A stretch of 64,000 nt of DNA from Scortum barcoo (lineage: Eukaryota > Chordata > Actinopteri > Centrarchiformes > Terapontidae). This document shows, piece after piece, positions 1-12,885 of the stretch (position 1 is the first letter of the stretch; every line of letters begins with the position of its first letter). The stretch lies in the NCBI GenBank assembly GCA_023238725.1, contig CM041531.1:7911113-7975112 (forward strand), in the 5' to 3' direction. The position numbers and the translations under genes are program-made. Below the pieces are notes generated by a model. That model had not been told where the DNA came from. It did not search any database and saw only the letters and a program-made list of their open reading frames with translations.

Positions 1-3000
1 TGGGGGTTTGAAATCAGTCTGTTATTTTATGCTTTACACGCAAGAGTGATCAAAGCGATTAATTGGTGGAATCACTCAGAGTAGAAACGAGAGTAGCCAA
101 CAAGTATCGCAAGTAGCAAAACCATCCCACATGGTGGAGAGCACATTTTCAGTAAAGTCCATTAAAACCTTCTGCTTCAGCAAACACGAAATAAATAGAA
201 AATAGTTGAAGAGTCTGTACCTAAGTGACTGAGAGACAAACTTTAACTTTAATTTACATTTTGGTCTACTTTTTTATGACATCGTTTTAGAAAAAAAAGT
301 CTTGAAAATACCACTTCTTTAAACAGAGTTTAATCTCCCTCATAACTATTTGATTAATTTGTTTAATTGCTTTCCTGTTAAACGGTACGAGAGATCAATT
401 ATAAGCTAATTCACAATTCAGTCGTGTATTTCAAGGATCCACCATCGACACAGACGAAAACAACAACATCACCTGTTAAATTATGAATCACATCAGGAGG
501 AGGTCAGAGTTTCACATCTTCTCCTGGTCCTATTTTACCAGCCACAACAACAACAAAAAAAAAGTATCCTGACCGCTTCAACCACAGTTTGGTTCCCCTC
601 CACCTCCTGCTGCTCTCGGGGCAGCGCAGCACGGGTGATTGGCAGTCTGCTGCCCACCACGAGGGAGCTGAGTGATGCCAAGCTGGGAACAGAGCAGGGA
701 GGTCTGCCTTCAATCCTGAACACCCAAGTACTCGTTTGACCTGAAAATATTCTGCAGGGAGACAGTTAATCCTCCACATGGCCCCTTACTTATCTTTCCC
801 ATTTCATTCAGTCTGGGGTTGCTCCATGTCTGCGTGACATTGTTAACAATCCCATTTTAGTAAATATAGTCGTGGCAAGGCAGACACGTACAGATATTCA
901 GGATGGAGACTAATGGTAGCTGTGAATTTGGCCTTTTTTTGTTGAATTTTGGTGAAAATGTGGGTGTTTGGAACATACTGAGAGTACAGATGGACAGAAC
1001 AAAAGTAGACGAGGCTGCAGATGTGGAGTGAGAAAGTTTCTGTTTACGTATTTTATTTGCCATGACCCCGGGTTGCCGCAGCAATCCATCGTGACTGCTG
1101 TGAATCCACGCTGACCACAGCTCAGGTCAGATACAGACTTTTTTTTAGAGCCACATTTTAAGCCCACAGGCATCAGATATTTCCTCCTTAAAAACAAGTT
1201 GTACAATGCATCGGCAGACCGAAACGTATAAGCACCCTCGTCTATCCCATGCATCGCACCGTCTTCTCACACAGCATGAGGAGTCATGTTTTTGCTCCAC
1301 CTGCGCAACAGGTATTTTTGCAATTCACAGAGATCTGTCAGATAAACATTCAGCCTGTCTTTATCTTTATATGCTTTCCTGTCTGATTTTCTCTTTTTTG
1401 TCATTTCAGCCAGTGCTGTCACTGCACACTCTGCTACCCACTTCTCTTTAATTTTTCCTTTTCTGTTACCGCCTCTGAGATGACACTTCAGTGTTGTATC
1501 GAAAAACTGGACAATACTCTAATACCCACATACACATCACAGTTCTCTGCAAAGGATTCTGGCATTTAACGCTCATTAGGTCCTGTGTCAAGTGATTTTC
1601 TGTACAACAAACCATGATACAAACATACCAAACACAGCTTCTGTCCACTTGGGATGGCAGTAAAGGCAATTATTAGTTACTATGTCTATTATGTTTCTGT
1701 CTGTTCTTTCAACTGATTTTTTAAAATTGTAAAAAATGCAATGCCCTGAGGCCAGGATGATGTTTTTGAATTTCCTCATTTGTTCAACCAACGATCCAAA
1801 ACTTAATTATCTGCAATCACACAAAATTGTAAGAAATTCTTATATTTAAGAAACTGCAACCAGTGGGGGATTTTTTAGCCTTTTTGCATAAAAATCACTT
1901 AAAAACTGAGCAATATTCAAAATCTATGCTGATTACTTTTTTTTTTGAGTAATGGATTAATCAGCAAATCACTGAAATGACCGAGCTCAACTGTTTGAAC
2001 TAGACTTGCACTTTCATCTGGTGCAGAGCTTTGTGAACACTCGAGTTCTTCCCGCCAGTACGTCATCGTTGGCTGGTGGTGTGTCATGATCTCCATCCCT
2101 TATAAAATGTGCTTTCCTGGCTGTGTGTCCTCTTTTTGTCCTTGGCGCTTGCAGCTCACGGATATCATTGCTGAGGAAATGGGCTAAATAAATGGCAACT
2201 TTATAGCCCAGCAACTTTAATGTAGAATCAATAGATCACAAAGAAGAGCGATCTCTGTCCATTACAGAACAAAGAGAGAATTACTCTTAGTGAACCACTG
2301 ACATCCATTGTAATCCCATGTTTTCAAAATGGAAAATTGTCATTTTGGATGCACTGAGCACACACTTTTCATGGCAGTACATCTGAGGAAATCAGCAGTA
2401 ATGATACATTATCAAAGGACTTCAATCAGGCTAGTTTGTCATAAACAGCATCACTATCTGACTCCAGTGCTGCATGCTCCCCCAGTTCAAAGTCATAAAA
2501 AATTTAAACGCCAGAGCCACTCGTACTGACTAGTCGGATGTATATGAACGTAGAAAAATGTATATACAATATGTTTCTGCCACAGTCAAACTACGAGACA
2601 TCACTTCACATTTGTAAGAAACAATCATAGTCAGTCAGTAGAAAACCCATTTATCACTAGTTGCTATTTACATGACTTTATTTGCACATGACATTATTAA
2701 TATTTTTCCAGTATTTTATTGCACCTCTACTTTATTGGACTGATTAAGGTGGTGTTATTTTAAACATTTCAGAGACTCCAGACACAATGTGAGAACTTAT
2801 TAACAGTTGAGTTTCTGGAAGGAACAAGGATACAAGGAGGAAGGATACAAATGATCTACATAAGTGTGAGTTGGTGTTAATGAGAACCCCTTCTGTGCTC
2901 GTCTTTTTCAAGCAGGAAGTAAAATTGCATCTGCTATGTCACTCTGAAAGTGAAAGTAAAGTTGAAACTAAAGTCGTTTTGATTGGGTCAGTGTTCATAT

Positions 3001-3346
3001 AATCCGTGTTTACTCGAGAGCCGCCATCCCATCTAGTGTCTACAGAATACTGAGGTCACATTTAAAAACCACAAAGTCACCCCCTTTTAAATTTCGAATG
3101 AGCAGTGCAAAGAAATGTGTTAGCATGAAACAGCTGACAGCTTGTAAATTACCATTGAAATGGTGGTGACACTGAGGTGTGACATTAGCCATCAGATGCT
3201 ATTAAGACTGAGATGTGTTATTTTCAAAGACAGGCTTTATATTGGAAGAACTCCTCTCTTCTTACCCGAAGGATCATAACACAATTGGCTTCTCAAGAGC
3301 AGAAGGCTCGCCGTGGTCTTGTGGTCATTAGTGGTCCCCAGCAGTG

Positions 3347-3380
<34 letters not shown>

Positions 3381-4321
3381 AGCCTGTGCTAATAACAAAC
3401 ACTCCCTCTTTGACAGCAGTTTATAGCTGACAGAAGATGTGGAGGTGAAGAGGTCACTCATTCCCAGAGGGAGATTGCATCTCTGCAGCTAGATTGCATT
3501 TCATAGTTCAAGGCCTCATCTTATTCCATTACCAGTAAGAACAGAAGTCTGACAAATCAAAGTGATCCCAGCAAGGTAACCACAGAAGACAGAAATCCCT
3601 TCAAAACTCTGTGACAAGTTTCAGCCGATTCCACAAAAGGGAGTCTGTGGCAGAAAAAAAACACAAACGAAGCAGAGATCGAAATCTTTAAATGTAAAGT
3701 GCAGCTGTGGAACATGACAGGCTTCACAGTGCAAATGAAAGTGATCTGTTGTGGGGCTATCGGAGCAGGATTGACAGAGGCAGACAGACACCGAAGCTCA
3801 AACGTCCCCACGGCAAACAGATACAATCAGCCAGATAGAGCAGATTGACAGCAGATGCTTTGATGGACTGAGAAGCGCTGTTGTGTGGGGAGGAGGGTGA
3901 AGCAGAGGTAGGTAAATCACAACGATAACACTATGATTAACTGGTGCACACACAATGCAAGCTCCAAATATGCCAAAGCTTAACACAGCAAACAATGTGG
4001 TGTACACCCACAAAAGTACTGTATAGGAACAGAAAAAGCTCGGCTCACCCACACAGTGGGCTTTGTACACATGATCTAAATGCAAGATCTGTCTCTTTCA
4101 CACACACTCCCCCATCCTCACTGCTCTTCCCCCTCCTCACTGCTCTCACATCACTCTGGCTGCACAGACACACATTTCAGAGCTCCCTCGAAACAAGATA
4201 AGCAAAATACGAGTGAGAAATTAAATGCAAAAGTCTAGAAAGACAAGCACCACTTTCTGTGAAATGAACACCCCCCCTTAAAACTCACACTGAAGAGAAA
4301 AATGTAAGATAAAGGACTCAC
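1..4321 (-). other. presumed first intron of the tetraspanin gene
   Basis: This stretch lies downstream, on the minus strand, of the splice donor that ends the tetraspanin exon. I looked for the expected second exon (GCG motif and second membrane segment) in minus-strand frames and found none, so the rest of the gene probably lies left of the window. Apart from a CA repeat, the sequence is unique-looking and AT-rich, with no gene or recognisable mobile element. Assignment as intron is inference. Confidence 0.5.
3348..3378. repeat. (CA)n microsatellite
   Basis: About 15 uninterrupted CA units can be read directly. It produces a spurious run of Cys-Val on the minus strand. Confidence 0.97.
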
Positions 4322-4384
4322 CCAGAAAAGGAGGTTGAAGAAGACCATTCCATATCGCAGGGCCATCATGCAACCCTCGGCCAT
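4322..4384 (-). CDS. tspan4: tetraspanin, first coding exon (tspan4-like), partial gene
   Basis: Reading from 4384 downward, the exon encodes 21 residues, MAEGCMMALRYGMVFFNLLFW, and ends at a strong donor (TGG|GTGAGT, intron from 4321). The pattern of a short N-terminus with a Cys, then a membrane segment ending in NLLFW, is the start of transmembrane helix 1 in TSPAN4/TSPAN9-type tetraspanins. The intron falls in phase 0 straight after FW, a usual place in this family. The start has a good context (A at -3, G at +4). Tetraspanins are four-pass membrane scaffolds; TSPAN4 is associated with migrasome formation. Linkage to taldo1 matches human 11p15.5 and favours tspan4 over other paralogues. 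The exon could extend upstream to acceptor-like AG sites at 4402-4403 or just before the ATG. The other exons are not in the window, so the paralogue call rests on 21 residues plus synteny. Confidence 0.66.
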
Positions 4385-4646
4385 CCTGCAGCGCCGCAGT
4401 TCTAGGAGGAATATGAAGGAGAGGTCCAGGTAAAACACCACATACTTCTTCCCCTGGGCGTAGCGCCCCTTGGACGTCTGCGGCTGACCCCTTTGTCGTG
4501 TGAAAGCCAAACGCAAATGGTGGCCGCTTATACTCAAACTCCCCACTGAAGCGGTGGAACCCCGAAGTGAAAGGCGGCGTGTCGGGTTTGCTGTCCAGAG
4601 ATGGACTGCGCCGGTACGGAGTCTCGTCTGTGCTCGAGCGTCTCAT
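4385..4646 (-). other. tetraspanin 5' leader region with an overlapping open frame
   Basis: Directly upstream of the tetraspanin ATG on the minus strand is a GC-rich block. Its open frame has an ATG at 4646 and begins MRRSSTDETPYRRSPSLDSK, staying open through and beyond the tetraspanin exon in another frame. A second frame, in register with the tetraspanin ATG, is open from about 4546 and would give a basic extension. Neither resembles a protein I know, and I see no donor that would splice the first frame onto the tetraspanin frame. It is most likely 5' UTR, or an exon-proximal region, with a chance or upstream reading frame. Confidence 0.3.
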
Positions 4647-6281
4647 TATGGAAGCTGAATGAGCCTTCAAGAGTCTTTAATAGTCACTGTGCGCGCTTCA
4701 GGTCTCAGCAAAGTACACAAGGAGGGACCAGAAGTTATTCCACTGAGGTCTGAGAGATGGATTTCACCAACCTAACCCCAGTTTAGATCTAAATAATTAT
4801 GACCCCTCTGAAATCCTGATTTAATTACACCTTAAGTGTGATCACGCTTGATCTGAGTTAATCTGTGGAAGATAATGTGCTGCCATTCACTTGACTGGAG
4901 TTCCTCTCTTTAATCTTACAGTGTCACTATATTCAGCAGGAGACTTTGCATAATCCTGCCGCAACACCTGTGTAATTCTGTGTATTTAGGCCATAATCCC
5001 AGCACACACATACACACACACACACATCTGCACACCCCTCTGTTCCCTTCACTGTAATCACGCAAACACAGGTGTCATGCTCCGAGAGATAAGCTGGTTT
5101 GCGGCTTCATTTCCCAACATTTCAATCAGGCAAAAGACCGGAGTGGCTTCGACTCGACCGCTCCAGCTGCCAGAGACTTCCTACCTGGTCTCATGAGAAA
5201 TTCCTGAGCAGGTGCTCTTGGGCCGGGAGGTAAGGGCACTCCTGCTTCAGCCAATCAACTTCTTTTGCTCAGTAACCGATAACACATCCGCTGAGAATGA
5301 AACACTACGCTGTGGCGTGAGCCGTGGCTGCCGATGTGCTTTTGCTGACATGCAAAAAGAAAAGGAAATAACTAAACAAGATAAGGAGATGAGAGGAAAT
5401 GATGGTGCTCATGAATGTGAGAAGAGAAGCAGCATGAAAGGATGGGAAATGCTTTGGCTTTTTGAATTGGCATCCCTCCCTCTCCCAATTCCCCCCTCGC
5501 TTCTTTTGCCGCTGCCCCAACTTGTCCCTTTTGTCTCTGAAAAGTGTCTAGGGGCTACTCTGCCTCTCACCACAGCCTGCTCTTCACACATTTAGCAATT
5601 CACCCTCTTCAACTCCCTCTTATTCTCTCCCTGCGCCTCACTCTGAGCCCCTCTCTGCTGACGGCGGGTAATTCATTTCCAGACTCTCATCAGTGAGGCA
5701 AAGTGTGCGGTGTCCCCTCTTCTCGGCTCCCCCTCCTCCGCTACAGCATTTTCTATCCTCTTCTCTAGGTGGGCAAGGAGATCAGGGTGTCCGCCGGGGT
5801 CATGGCAAAGCAGCAAGGGAAGAAGGAGCAAGAAGGAGAGGCGGGCAGGGAAAAGAGAGACAGTTTCCTCAGAGAAGCAAAAGAGAGACTGCAGTGTTTG
5901 AGCGGTAGTCCAGCCTCGCAGCCTAAAGCTCCCTCCCTCTTTCTCTTCACAAGCTCCTTTCTCTCTCTGTACCCCCCCTCCTCCCCCTTTTCTTTCCTCC
6001 CCTCTCTCTCTCTCGCAAACGCTGATACTCTCCCCTCAACACACGCCTAATCTCAAACACCCCATCCCTCCTCGACAACTGTCCCCAAACCCTGGCAAGC
6101 GCGAAAGGCAGGGGCAGTCATTCATATTCTGGCCACACCCTACGAGGCAGGACAACCAATCAGTGCCTCACAGCCCCATCCTCCCTTGTGCACACGCCAA
6201 TCATGCCCCACCATCTACCAGATAACACACACACACATAATTGCATGGACACACACAAAACCTGGTGTGTTGTTAACATAC

Positions 6282-6560
6282 CAGTGCTGAGGAGCCTGCC
6301 GCACTTGCGCTAGTGCTTCCTCCTCCTCCTCCTCCTCCTCTCTGCCTCCTGCCTCGGACTCATTCCACATGCAGAGGCTGTTCTTGCGCACAACTTGGGC
6401 TGCTCTCTGCACGCTTGGCTTCAAGTCATGTGCCCCCTCTCCCCCTGGACCTGGACCTGGGTCATGTGGGTCCCTGTAGCTGCTCTCGGCACAGATTTTC
6501 CACGCTAAAAACAACACCACCTAAAAGTGTGTCTCTCCACGAGTGCTGACATTCACACAA
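6282..6560 (-). other. possible untranslated upstream exon of the tetraspanin gene
   Basis: On the minus strand a strong donor (CACTG|GTATGT, with GT at 6281-6280) ends a GC-richer block that contains a (GGA)n run. Mammalian TSPAN4 has several alternative 5' untranslated exons, so this is a plausible position for one. There is no coding support and the 5' boundary is a guess. Confidence 0.2.
6315..6341. repeat. (TCC)n microsatellite
   Basis: A short run of about nine TCC/CTC units is read directly. Confidence 0.9.
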
Positions 6561-8097
6561 AATAACTGCATGCTCTCCGCAACCCAGCAGCCTTCTGGGT
6601 CAGTGGCTTGATGAGTCCACAGGGACGTTTCAAAGCTGCAAAGGTACTGACTTCATTCGTGGCTCCATCAAGTATTTAATGGATTTCTGTTTGTCTGTCT
6701 CCTGTGTGTATTTCTGTCAAAGCGTGGGGGCAGCGGAAAGGGAGAGTGAATTGGACTAATGGTGTTTTTTCCAAAACGGTACTGCACATTTTTAAAATAG
6801 TAATAATGAATCTGGATTTTTTTTATGAAAGATCTTTAAATATATAAAAAATTAACAGTAGATTATTACAGCATTGATGCAGAGTCCAGAAAATACAGAG
6901 CTACTGTCTCGATGTCACGCCTGAGCTGGCTGCTATTCTGCTAGATAAATGAGTGTCTGAAGCACTTGCTGTTTGAATGTGAACCCTTTGTGATTTAAAC
7001 AATCACAGGTGACACAGGACTGAGTAGCAGTACAAAAAAGAGGGAAAATTTAATGTTGAAAAGGTCTGACTTTTGTCAAAATTCCTCCAGAAGTTGCATA
7101 GTGATTTGCCAAAGAAATGACAAAAATATCATAGTGCAGTGCCAGAAAATTAAGTCTAAACCAGTAACATTCAGATTGTTTACCAGATAGTGTAACTGTA
7201 GTTTTTGCCACCCCACTGACAAACTTTCATCTTTACAACCTTTTAGCACCTTTTAGCTGTAACCTCTTTGGCTTTGTGTTGCAGCCCATCAGTCATCAAG
7301 ATGGCTCAGCACAAGCGGCACAAAACAATGTGTTTATTCAATGTGAATGCATTTCTAACATTACTTTATTTCTAAAGTTACTAAAAGTGTGCATAGTAAA
7401 CTCCAACACTGACTGAAAGCAATCAGATTGCTGATCACCCTAAACAACTCTCATTTTGAGGTATTTTTGAAGTCATCTGTGCCGGCGTCAGGGGTCACAC
7501 AACAAACAAAACAGCCTTTCTGTCGCTGGCGTTGTGTTTCTTTTCCCTGATATTTCCTTTGCCCTGTATGTTGCGCTTTGAGTGGCTTTAGATCATCGCT
7601 ACCGTCATTGCAAGTCAAAAAGAATTTCTCAATACGCAATTTGGACTTGCAGACAGTTCCACATGTTTAACCTGCTCGATATCTCCCGGGCATCTTTCAG
7701 GTCGCGTCTTTGAAAATTCGCATGTAGCAGCAGTCATTACTGACAAGAGCGAGCTGCCAAATTGCCTCTGATCTGGAGATTTTTCTGTGATCTCCAAAAC
7801 TGTTGGCGAGGGGAAAATCAGGACTAAAATCATATAATGTAATCAACATAGATGACCTGATTGCAACTATAGTGTCGATTTAAACAGTAAAGTTTTCTCT
7901 TAATCATCAACAAGTAAACAGGACTAGCAAGCATATATTTATCATTTAATCTGTTTTTGGTACACAAAGTAATACTGAACGCTCAGTTTGATATTGAATG
8001 GATATTGTTAAGAATGAAGTGATTGACATTTTATCAGTTGTATCCACAGCAAATTCAAAACAGGATCACTTAGGCAATGAAATCACAGTTTTCGTTA

Positions 8098-9575
8098 TTT
8101 AGGTTTCAATCCTCTCCTCAAAAAATCCTCCCTAGATACAACAGTTCTAGCAAATTATAGGCCTATTTCCAAAGTCCCATTTATTTAAAAAATTCTGGAA
8201 AAAGTTGTCACCAACTTCTTCAAGTGGTGGAAGGACATAATATATTTGACAAATTTTAATCCGGCTTCCGTCAGAAACATACTACAGAAACTGCACTGCT
8301 AATAGTCACAAATGACATTCTTATGCGTGCTGATAAAGGTGAACACTCCATCCTAGTCTTGCTGGATTTATCTGACACCATGACACCATTGACCATGATA
8401 TTCTCATTGACAGACTACAAAACTGGGTTGGAATCACTGGTACTGCTCTCAAATGGTTTTCCTCTTACCTGTCCGACAGACACTTCAATGTTCACATTAA
8501 TAACTACATGTCCTCCTCTCCCTCCTCTTCTATGTGGGGTCCCTCAAGGATCAATTCTTGGTCCTATCCTTTTTTCCTTATACATGCTTCCTCTAGGCAA
8601 TCTGCTTAACTCCACTAGTGGGATTTCATACCATTGCTATGCCGATGAGACTCAGCTGTACCTTTCTGTTAAACCCTAACAACCTCAACATCCTAAAGTC
8701 TTTGCAGGACTGCCTCACCTCTGTCTTAACCCAGATGTCGCAAAATGTTCTCCATCTCAATACCTAAAAAAAAGTCCTGGTGATCGGCCCAGATAGTTTC
8801 TCCAAAGAAGTCAGTCACTGTATTGGCCCCCTAGCCAACTACATCAAGCCTGTCTCTAAAAATCTAGACATCCAATTTGACCAACACCTGATTTTCGATT
8901 CTCACATCACTAGACTCGCTCAGTCCTGCTTCTTTCAGTTGAGAAACATTGCAAAACTTAAACCCATTCTATCAGTGAAACACACGGAACTGTTAGAGCA
9001 CACCTAAATCTTCTCTCGTTTAGATCACTGTAATTCCCTATTCACATGCATCTCTCAAGTCCTCTCTTGCCCGTCTTCAACTGGTACAAAATGCTGCAGC
9101 TAGGGCTCTGACTAACACTAATCACCGTTCCCACATCACCCCAGTCCTTGCATCCCTTCACTGGCTTCCAATAAACTGCAGAATCGACTTCAAGATACTT
9201 CTCATTACATACAAGGCCTTACACAGGCTAGCCCCGGATTATTTATCAGAGCTACTGGTCCCTTACTCTACCCGCCGTCCACTCTGGTCATCAGACCAAG
9301 GTCTTCTATTTGTCCCCCGTTCTAATCTTAAAACTCTACAGGTTAGCCTTCCCATGACTCCCATCCCTTTAGTTCTTTTCCGACACTGGGCTCTTGTTTT
9401 TATGTATATTTATTTATGTGTATTTGTGTGTATGTGTGTATGTAAGTCATATGTATGTCATTTGTTAGTTGACTTCTGCACTGTATGTGTGTTTTTAACC
9501 TGCCCTGTGAAGCACTTTGTTACCCTGTGTTGTATAAAGTGCTATATAAATAAAAGTTATTATTATTATTATTAT
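8098..9575 (+). mobile_element. decayed L2-type LINE, reverse transcriptase and 3' tail
   Basis: Conceptual translation in shifting frames gives a non-LTR reverse transcriptase in the right order: an ANYRPIS-like block near 8150, CGVPQGSILGPILFSLYMLP near 8530-8590, and YADETQLYL (the YADD catalytic box with the second Asp changed to Glu) near 8640. A C-terminal stretch near 9060-9250 includes the LHWLP-like and YKALH-like blocks. Stops and frameshifts break it into at least three frames. The end (gctatataaataaaagttatt then (ATT)n) is the characteristic 3' tail of fish L2/Maui elements. The 5' part is missing, so this is a dead, 5'-truncated copy. Confidence 0.9.
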
Positions 9576-9880
9576 AATCCAAATGAGGCAGACGTTACAG
9601 GACAGCAGCTAAAGAAAATGCAAATGAATGCACGTTTCCAATCACAGTGCAAATATTAGGAGTTGGTTCATTGAGGTAAGAGGAGAATAAAGAGCTGGTG
9701 GTACTTATTTTCCAGTCTGGTGCTGTTAACAGAAGAAGAAAAGGAATTAAAAGAGCACCTGTCAGAGCTGAAATGGTGAAAATTATCGTGAAAAACTTGA
9801 GGGAAATATTGCAGTTATATTTGTTTCATGCATTATTTGAGGAGTGCAACAGTCTCCTCAATGCTCCACACAGATGCTGA

Positions 9881-10057
9881 TGTTTCCATCCGCTGCTATT
9901 CTTGATCTCTGCTTTTATTGATTCGCCAACTTTTCCACAGCCAGCCAAGCATGAAAACCTTATTTCCTTATTCAATATTTCAATATTTTCTGCATTTACA
10001 TCCAGCTGTTTTTATGTGGAAATTCAAAATCTGCTTCATAACAAGTGGATGGAAACA
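9881..10057. mobile_element. MITE-like element bounded by 14-bp inverted repeats
   Basis: TGTTTCCATCCGCT at 9881-9894 is matched in reverse complement, 13 of 14, by AGTGGATGGAAACA at 10044-10057. The 150 bp between is AT-rich with no coding content. Size and structure fit a small non-autonomous DNA transposon. I could not confirm a target-site duplication and cannot name the family. Confidence 0.5.
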
Positions 10058-10191
10058 CACCTATGGACACATTTTAGCTGATCCAGCAAAGTGTCTGCAG
10101 CTGAATTTTTTTCAAGGAACATTTTCCCTCCAAATATAAACAAAGAAATGTGTCCCACATACTGAGCTTGTATATTAATCCTGGTCCATAC

Positions 10192-10410
10192 TGATGATTC
10201 AGATTCAAATTCAGATTCCTTCATTAGTCCCACAGCGGGGACATTTCACAATGGCGTAACAGCAGCTTGAAAACACACAGTGGAAAATAGGCAGTAAGAA
10301 ATGCAAGACATAGAATAAAATAAAAAAAATAAATAAAATATATAAAAAAAAGAATAATCCAAAGATAAATAATTATAATTATCACAATAAATAGAGAAAA
10401 TATGTCTCAT
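10192..10410 (-). mobile_element. antisense retroposon 3' tail
   Basis: The minus strand reads as a common fish retroposon end: a segment with CCCCGCTGTGGGACTAATGA followed by GAATCTGAAT-type repeats. On the plus strand it continues into an A-rich stretch to about 10410. It is a short, 5'-truncated copy; I infer LINE origin but do not assign a clade. Confidence 0.55.
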
Positions 10411-12885
10411 TTATAGAGACTGTGGTTCATCCCACTAATATTTCCACGATTGGCACAATTTGCTGTCACTTGCTGTCACAAGTTGTATGTAATAAACAGC
10501 CTGGGATGAATCATGCAGCAGGAAACTCATTATACGTATGTAAGTGGATTGTCATTAACATAATGTGACGCCTCAAAGCAAAACACCTAACTCATTCATG
10601 TCATCCCCTAAACTAACACATCCACACGCACACAACCACACACACAGTGCTATCCAGCTTCTCTCACACACACTCAGAGAAGCACACAAACAAAATAAAT
10701 GTGCAGTGGCACCCCGGGGGTGGCGGCACCTTTGATGTCCTCAGCATGTACAAACACACAGATGGAAAAAAAAGAGGGTTTTTGGCTGCAGCGAGGCAAC
10801 ATGATACACAAGCAACATGGTATACAAGTCTGAGGCTTTATGGAGGGCATATATATTACAGCACTTTATGAATCGCTGTGATGTGGAACAAGGATGTGAA
10901 CAGATTGACATGCTCAGTCAGATACACAAAGTGTGCCATGCTGCACTCTGGTCTCCGTGCAGCCATAAAGGGGCAAAACACTGGCTTGCCTCCCCTTGTT
11001 TAAAGCTGGAATATGAGTCTCCTATGAATATCTCCACAAAATGACAAAACAGACTACAAGGATAACTGCAGTGCGCACAGAGCAGCAATATGAGCATATG
11101 AAATGAGAATGGCTTTCCACAAGACTGGCAAATAATTTAGAGCTGTTTGCCTGGTAAAAATTTTAGCTTATGCAACCACAAAAAAAAAAAGAAAAACATT
11201 TCAGTTCACGCTCCTAAAACGGCACTATTTTGGGAAAGTTAGATTTTCAGACTTTGAATGTCTCTTGCATGGCACACTCTTTTCTCTTTGGACACAATTA
11301 GGAGGTTGTATATCAAGGTTATAGTCACTATTCAACCAAGCGTCCATTATCACAATGTCAACTTTCACAGTGATACAGAAGGCGAAAGCAGTTTTGTCAT
11401 ATAAGATATAATTCGATATTTTTTTACTGTAAGTCTGCACAACAAATTATGCAATTTCCTGGCCATGAATAATTCGCAGACCAGAATATCACATCGAGAC
11501 CAGGGTTTAATCATCAGAACCTGCGAATCTGCCAGGCTCAGGTGCTGTCGACATGTCACTTTCCAAAAACACAGCTGTGTGTGGGGCAGACAAGCCAACT
11601 GAAGGCTCATTTTCACAGCAGCATGATAGCGAAGATCTCTGAGGAATCAGAGCCATGAAGATTAATACCACCCACTCTGATGGGAAATAAACATGTTTTA
11701 CCCAACCGAGCCGACTCATGAGGCATTTACGATTCACAACACTGACAAAATAGAGATTTATGGACAATGAAACAAAAATAGATGCATCAAGATCTGATGA
11801 AGGGTTTGGGAAAGACTTAAACCAGCATTGCAGAATTAATTTTAAAAAATCATCAAATAAGAAATTATGTAATAGCCTTTTTGTGGAAAAGTTAATATAA
11901 TAAAAGCTAATACTAATAAGAAGAAATCTAAACTTGCAGGGTTTATTTCCTTTTTTGGTGTCACATAACGATAATGGTGACCACTGCTTACACAAACATA
12001 GCGTGGATTTAGCATGTATTTGTGTGACGTACTAATAGATTTAACGTTATTTAATGATGTAATCTGACTGACCTGCAAAACAGAGCAAAGCAAAAACAGT
12101 CAAACAACCACAAAGAAATATATAAAACCACACTACCAAGTGAAATGAATAGAAACAATTACGAGGTCATAAAACGTCAGATAAGGAAGGTTTAAAATCT
12201 CCAAAGGGGATTAAAGAATCTAACAGCTGTTTGCAGTTAACTCAATTTAAAAGGTACGTGCACCTGAATCTAGTCCCATCAAGATTACAGATGGCACGCC
12301 TAAGGTTGATTAATTACTGTAGTTACAGTAAGTGGTAGAGGAAGTGTGAGGTGGTTTCAAAGCTTTAACAGCAGAGCTTTATAAGTATCATGATAATCAC
12401 ATCATATGATTATCAGCTCTTATTGATAGGTAACGTGTATTTAATTTTGTGGTGCATGATGAGTATGTATTGGCATACAGGTAAAAAAAAAAACCATCAG
12501 TCTTCAAACCTTGAGCTTTAACTATAACCTGGTTTGTTATTGTAACCATGACAATGAAGGACCAAAGTCATTATGTGTCTTTCTATAGAGCTCAGGCAAA
12601 CTATTGATTTTGTCGTTTAGTTTGGACTTGTTAGTACCTTGGCTTCTACTAAACCTTGACCTTAACTGCATTATCGCGTCACAAAACCGATTCATTTTGC
12701 AGTGGTTGGAGGTGGTTGAACAGTGATTGTTGAGTGGTTTTGGAGGACACAAATAGAAGATGTTGACCTGATAATGATAGTGCCACACTTATACAGAGGA
12801 GTGACAAACTGAATGAAAAGTGTGAAAAGAAAATAAGTGGAGAAACATCATGTTTGCAAATATGCTGGCTCTGTTTAGCTATGAA
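10411..12885. other. non-coding, no recognised feature
   Basis: AT-rich intergenic-type sequence. Open frames up to 162 codons occur on the minus strand but show no known domains, no splice-linked partners and low-complexity or anomalous composition. Confidence 0.6.

Larger units (their letters stand above)
4671..8097. other. non-coding region upstream of the tetraspanin exon
   Basis: No coding gene was found. The part from about 5.1 to 6.6 kb is richer in G+C and pyrimidine tracts than its surroundings. It contains CCAAT boxes (for example near 6156) and minus-strand donor-like sites, and could hold untranslated first exons or promoters of the tetraspanin gene. The remainder is AT-rich and featureless. 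Confidence 0.4.

Noticed and set aside
2014..2214. Minus-strand open frame considered as tetraspanin exon 2 or a transposase piece
   Set aside because: Lacks the GCG and membrane-helix pattern of tetraspanins and shows no transposase motif.
11507..11995. 162-codon minus-strand open frame
   Set aside because: No domain, a mixed low-complexity reading and no splice-linked neighbours; length alone is not enough in 64 kb read in six frames.
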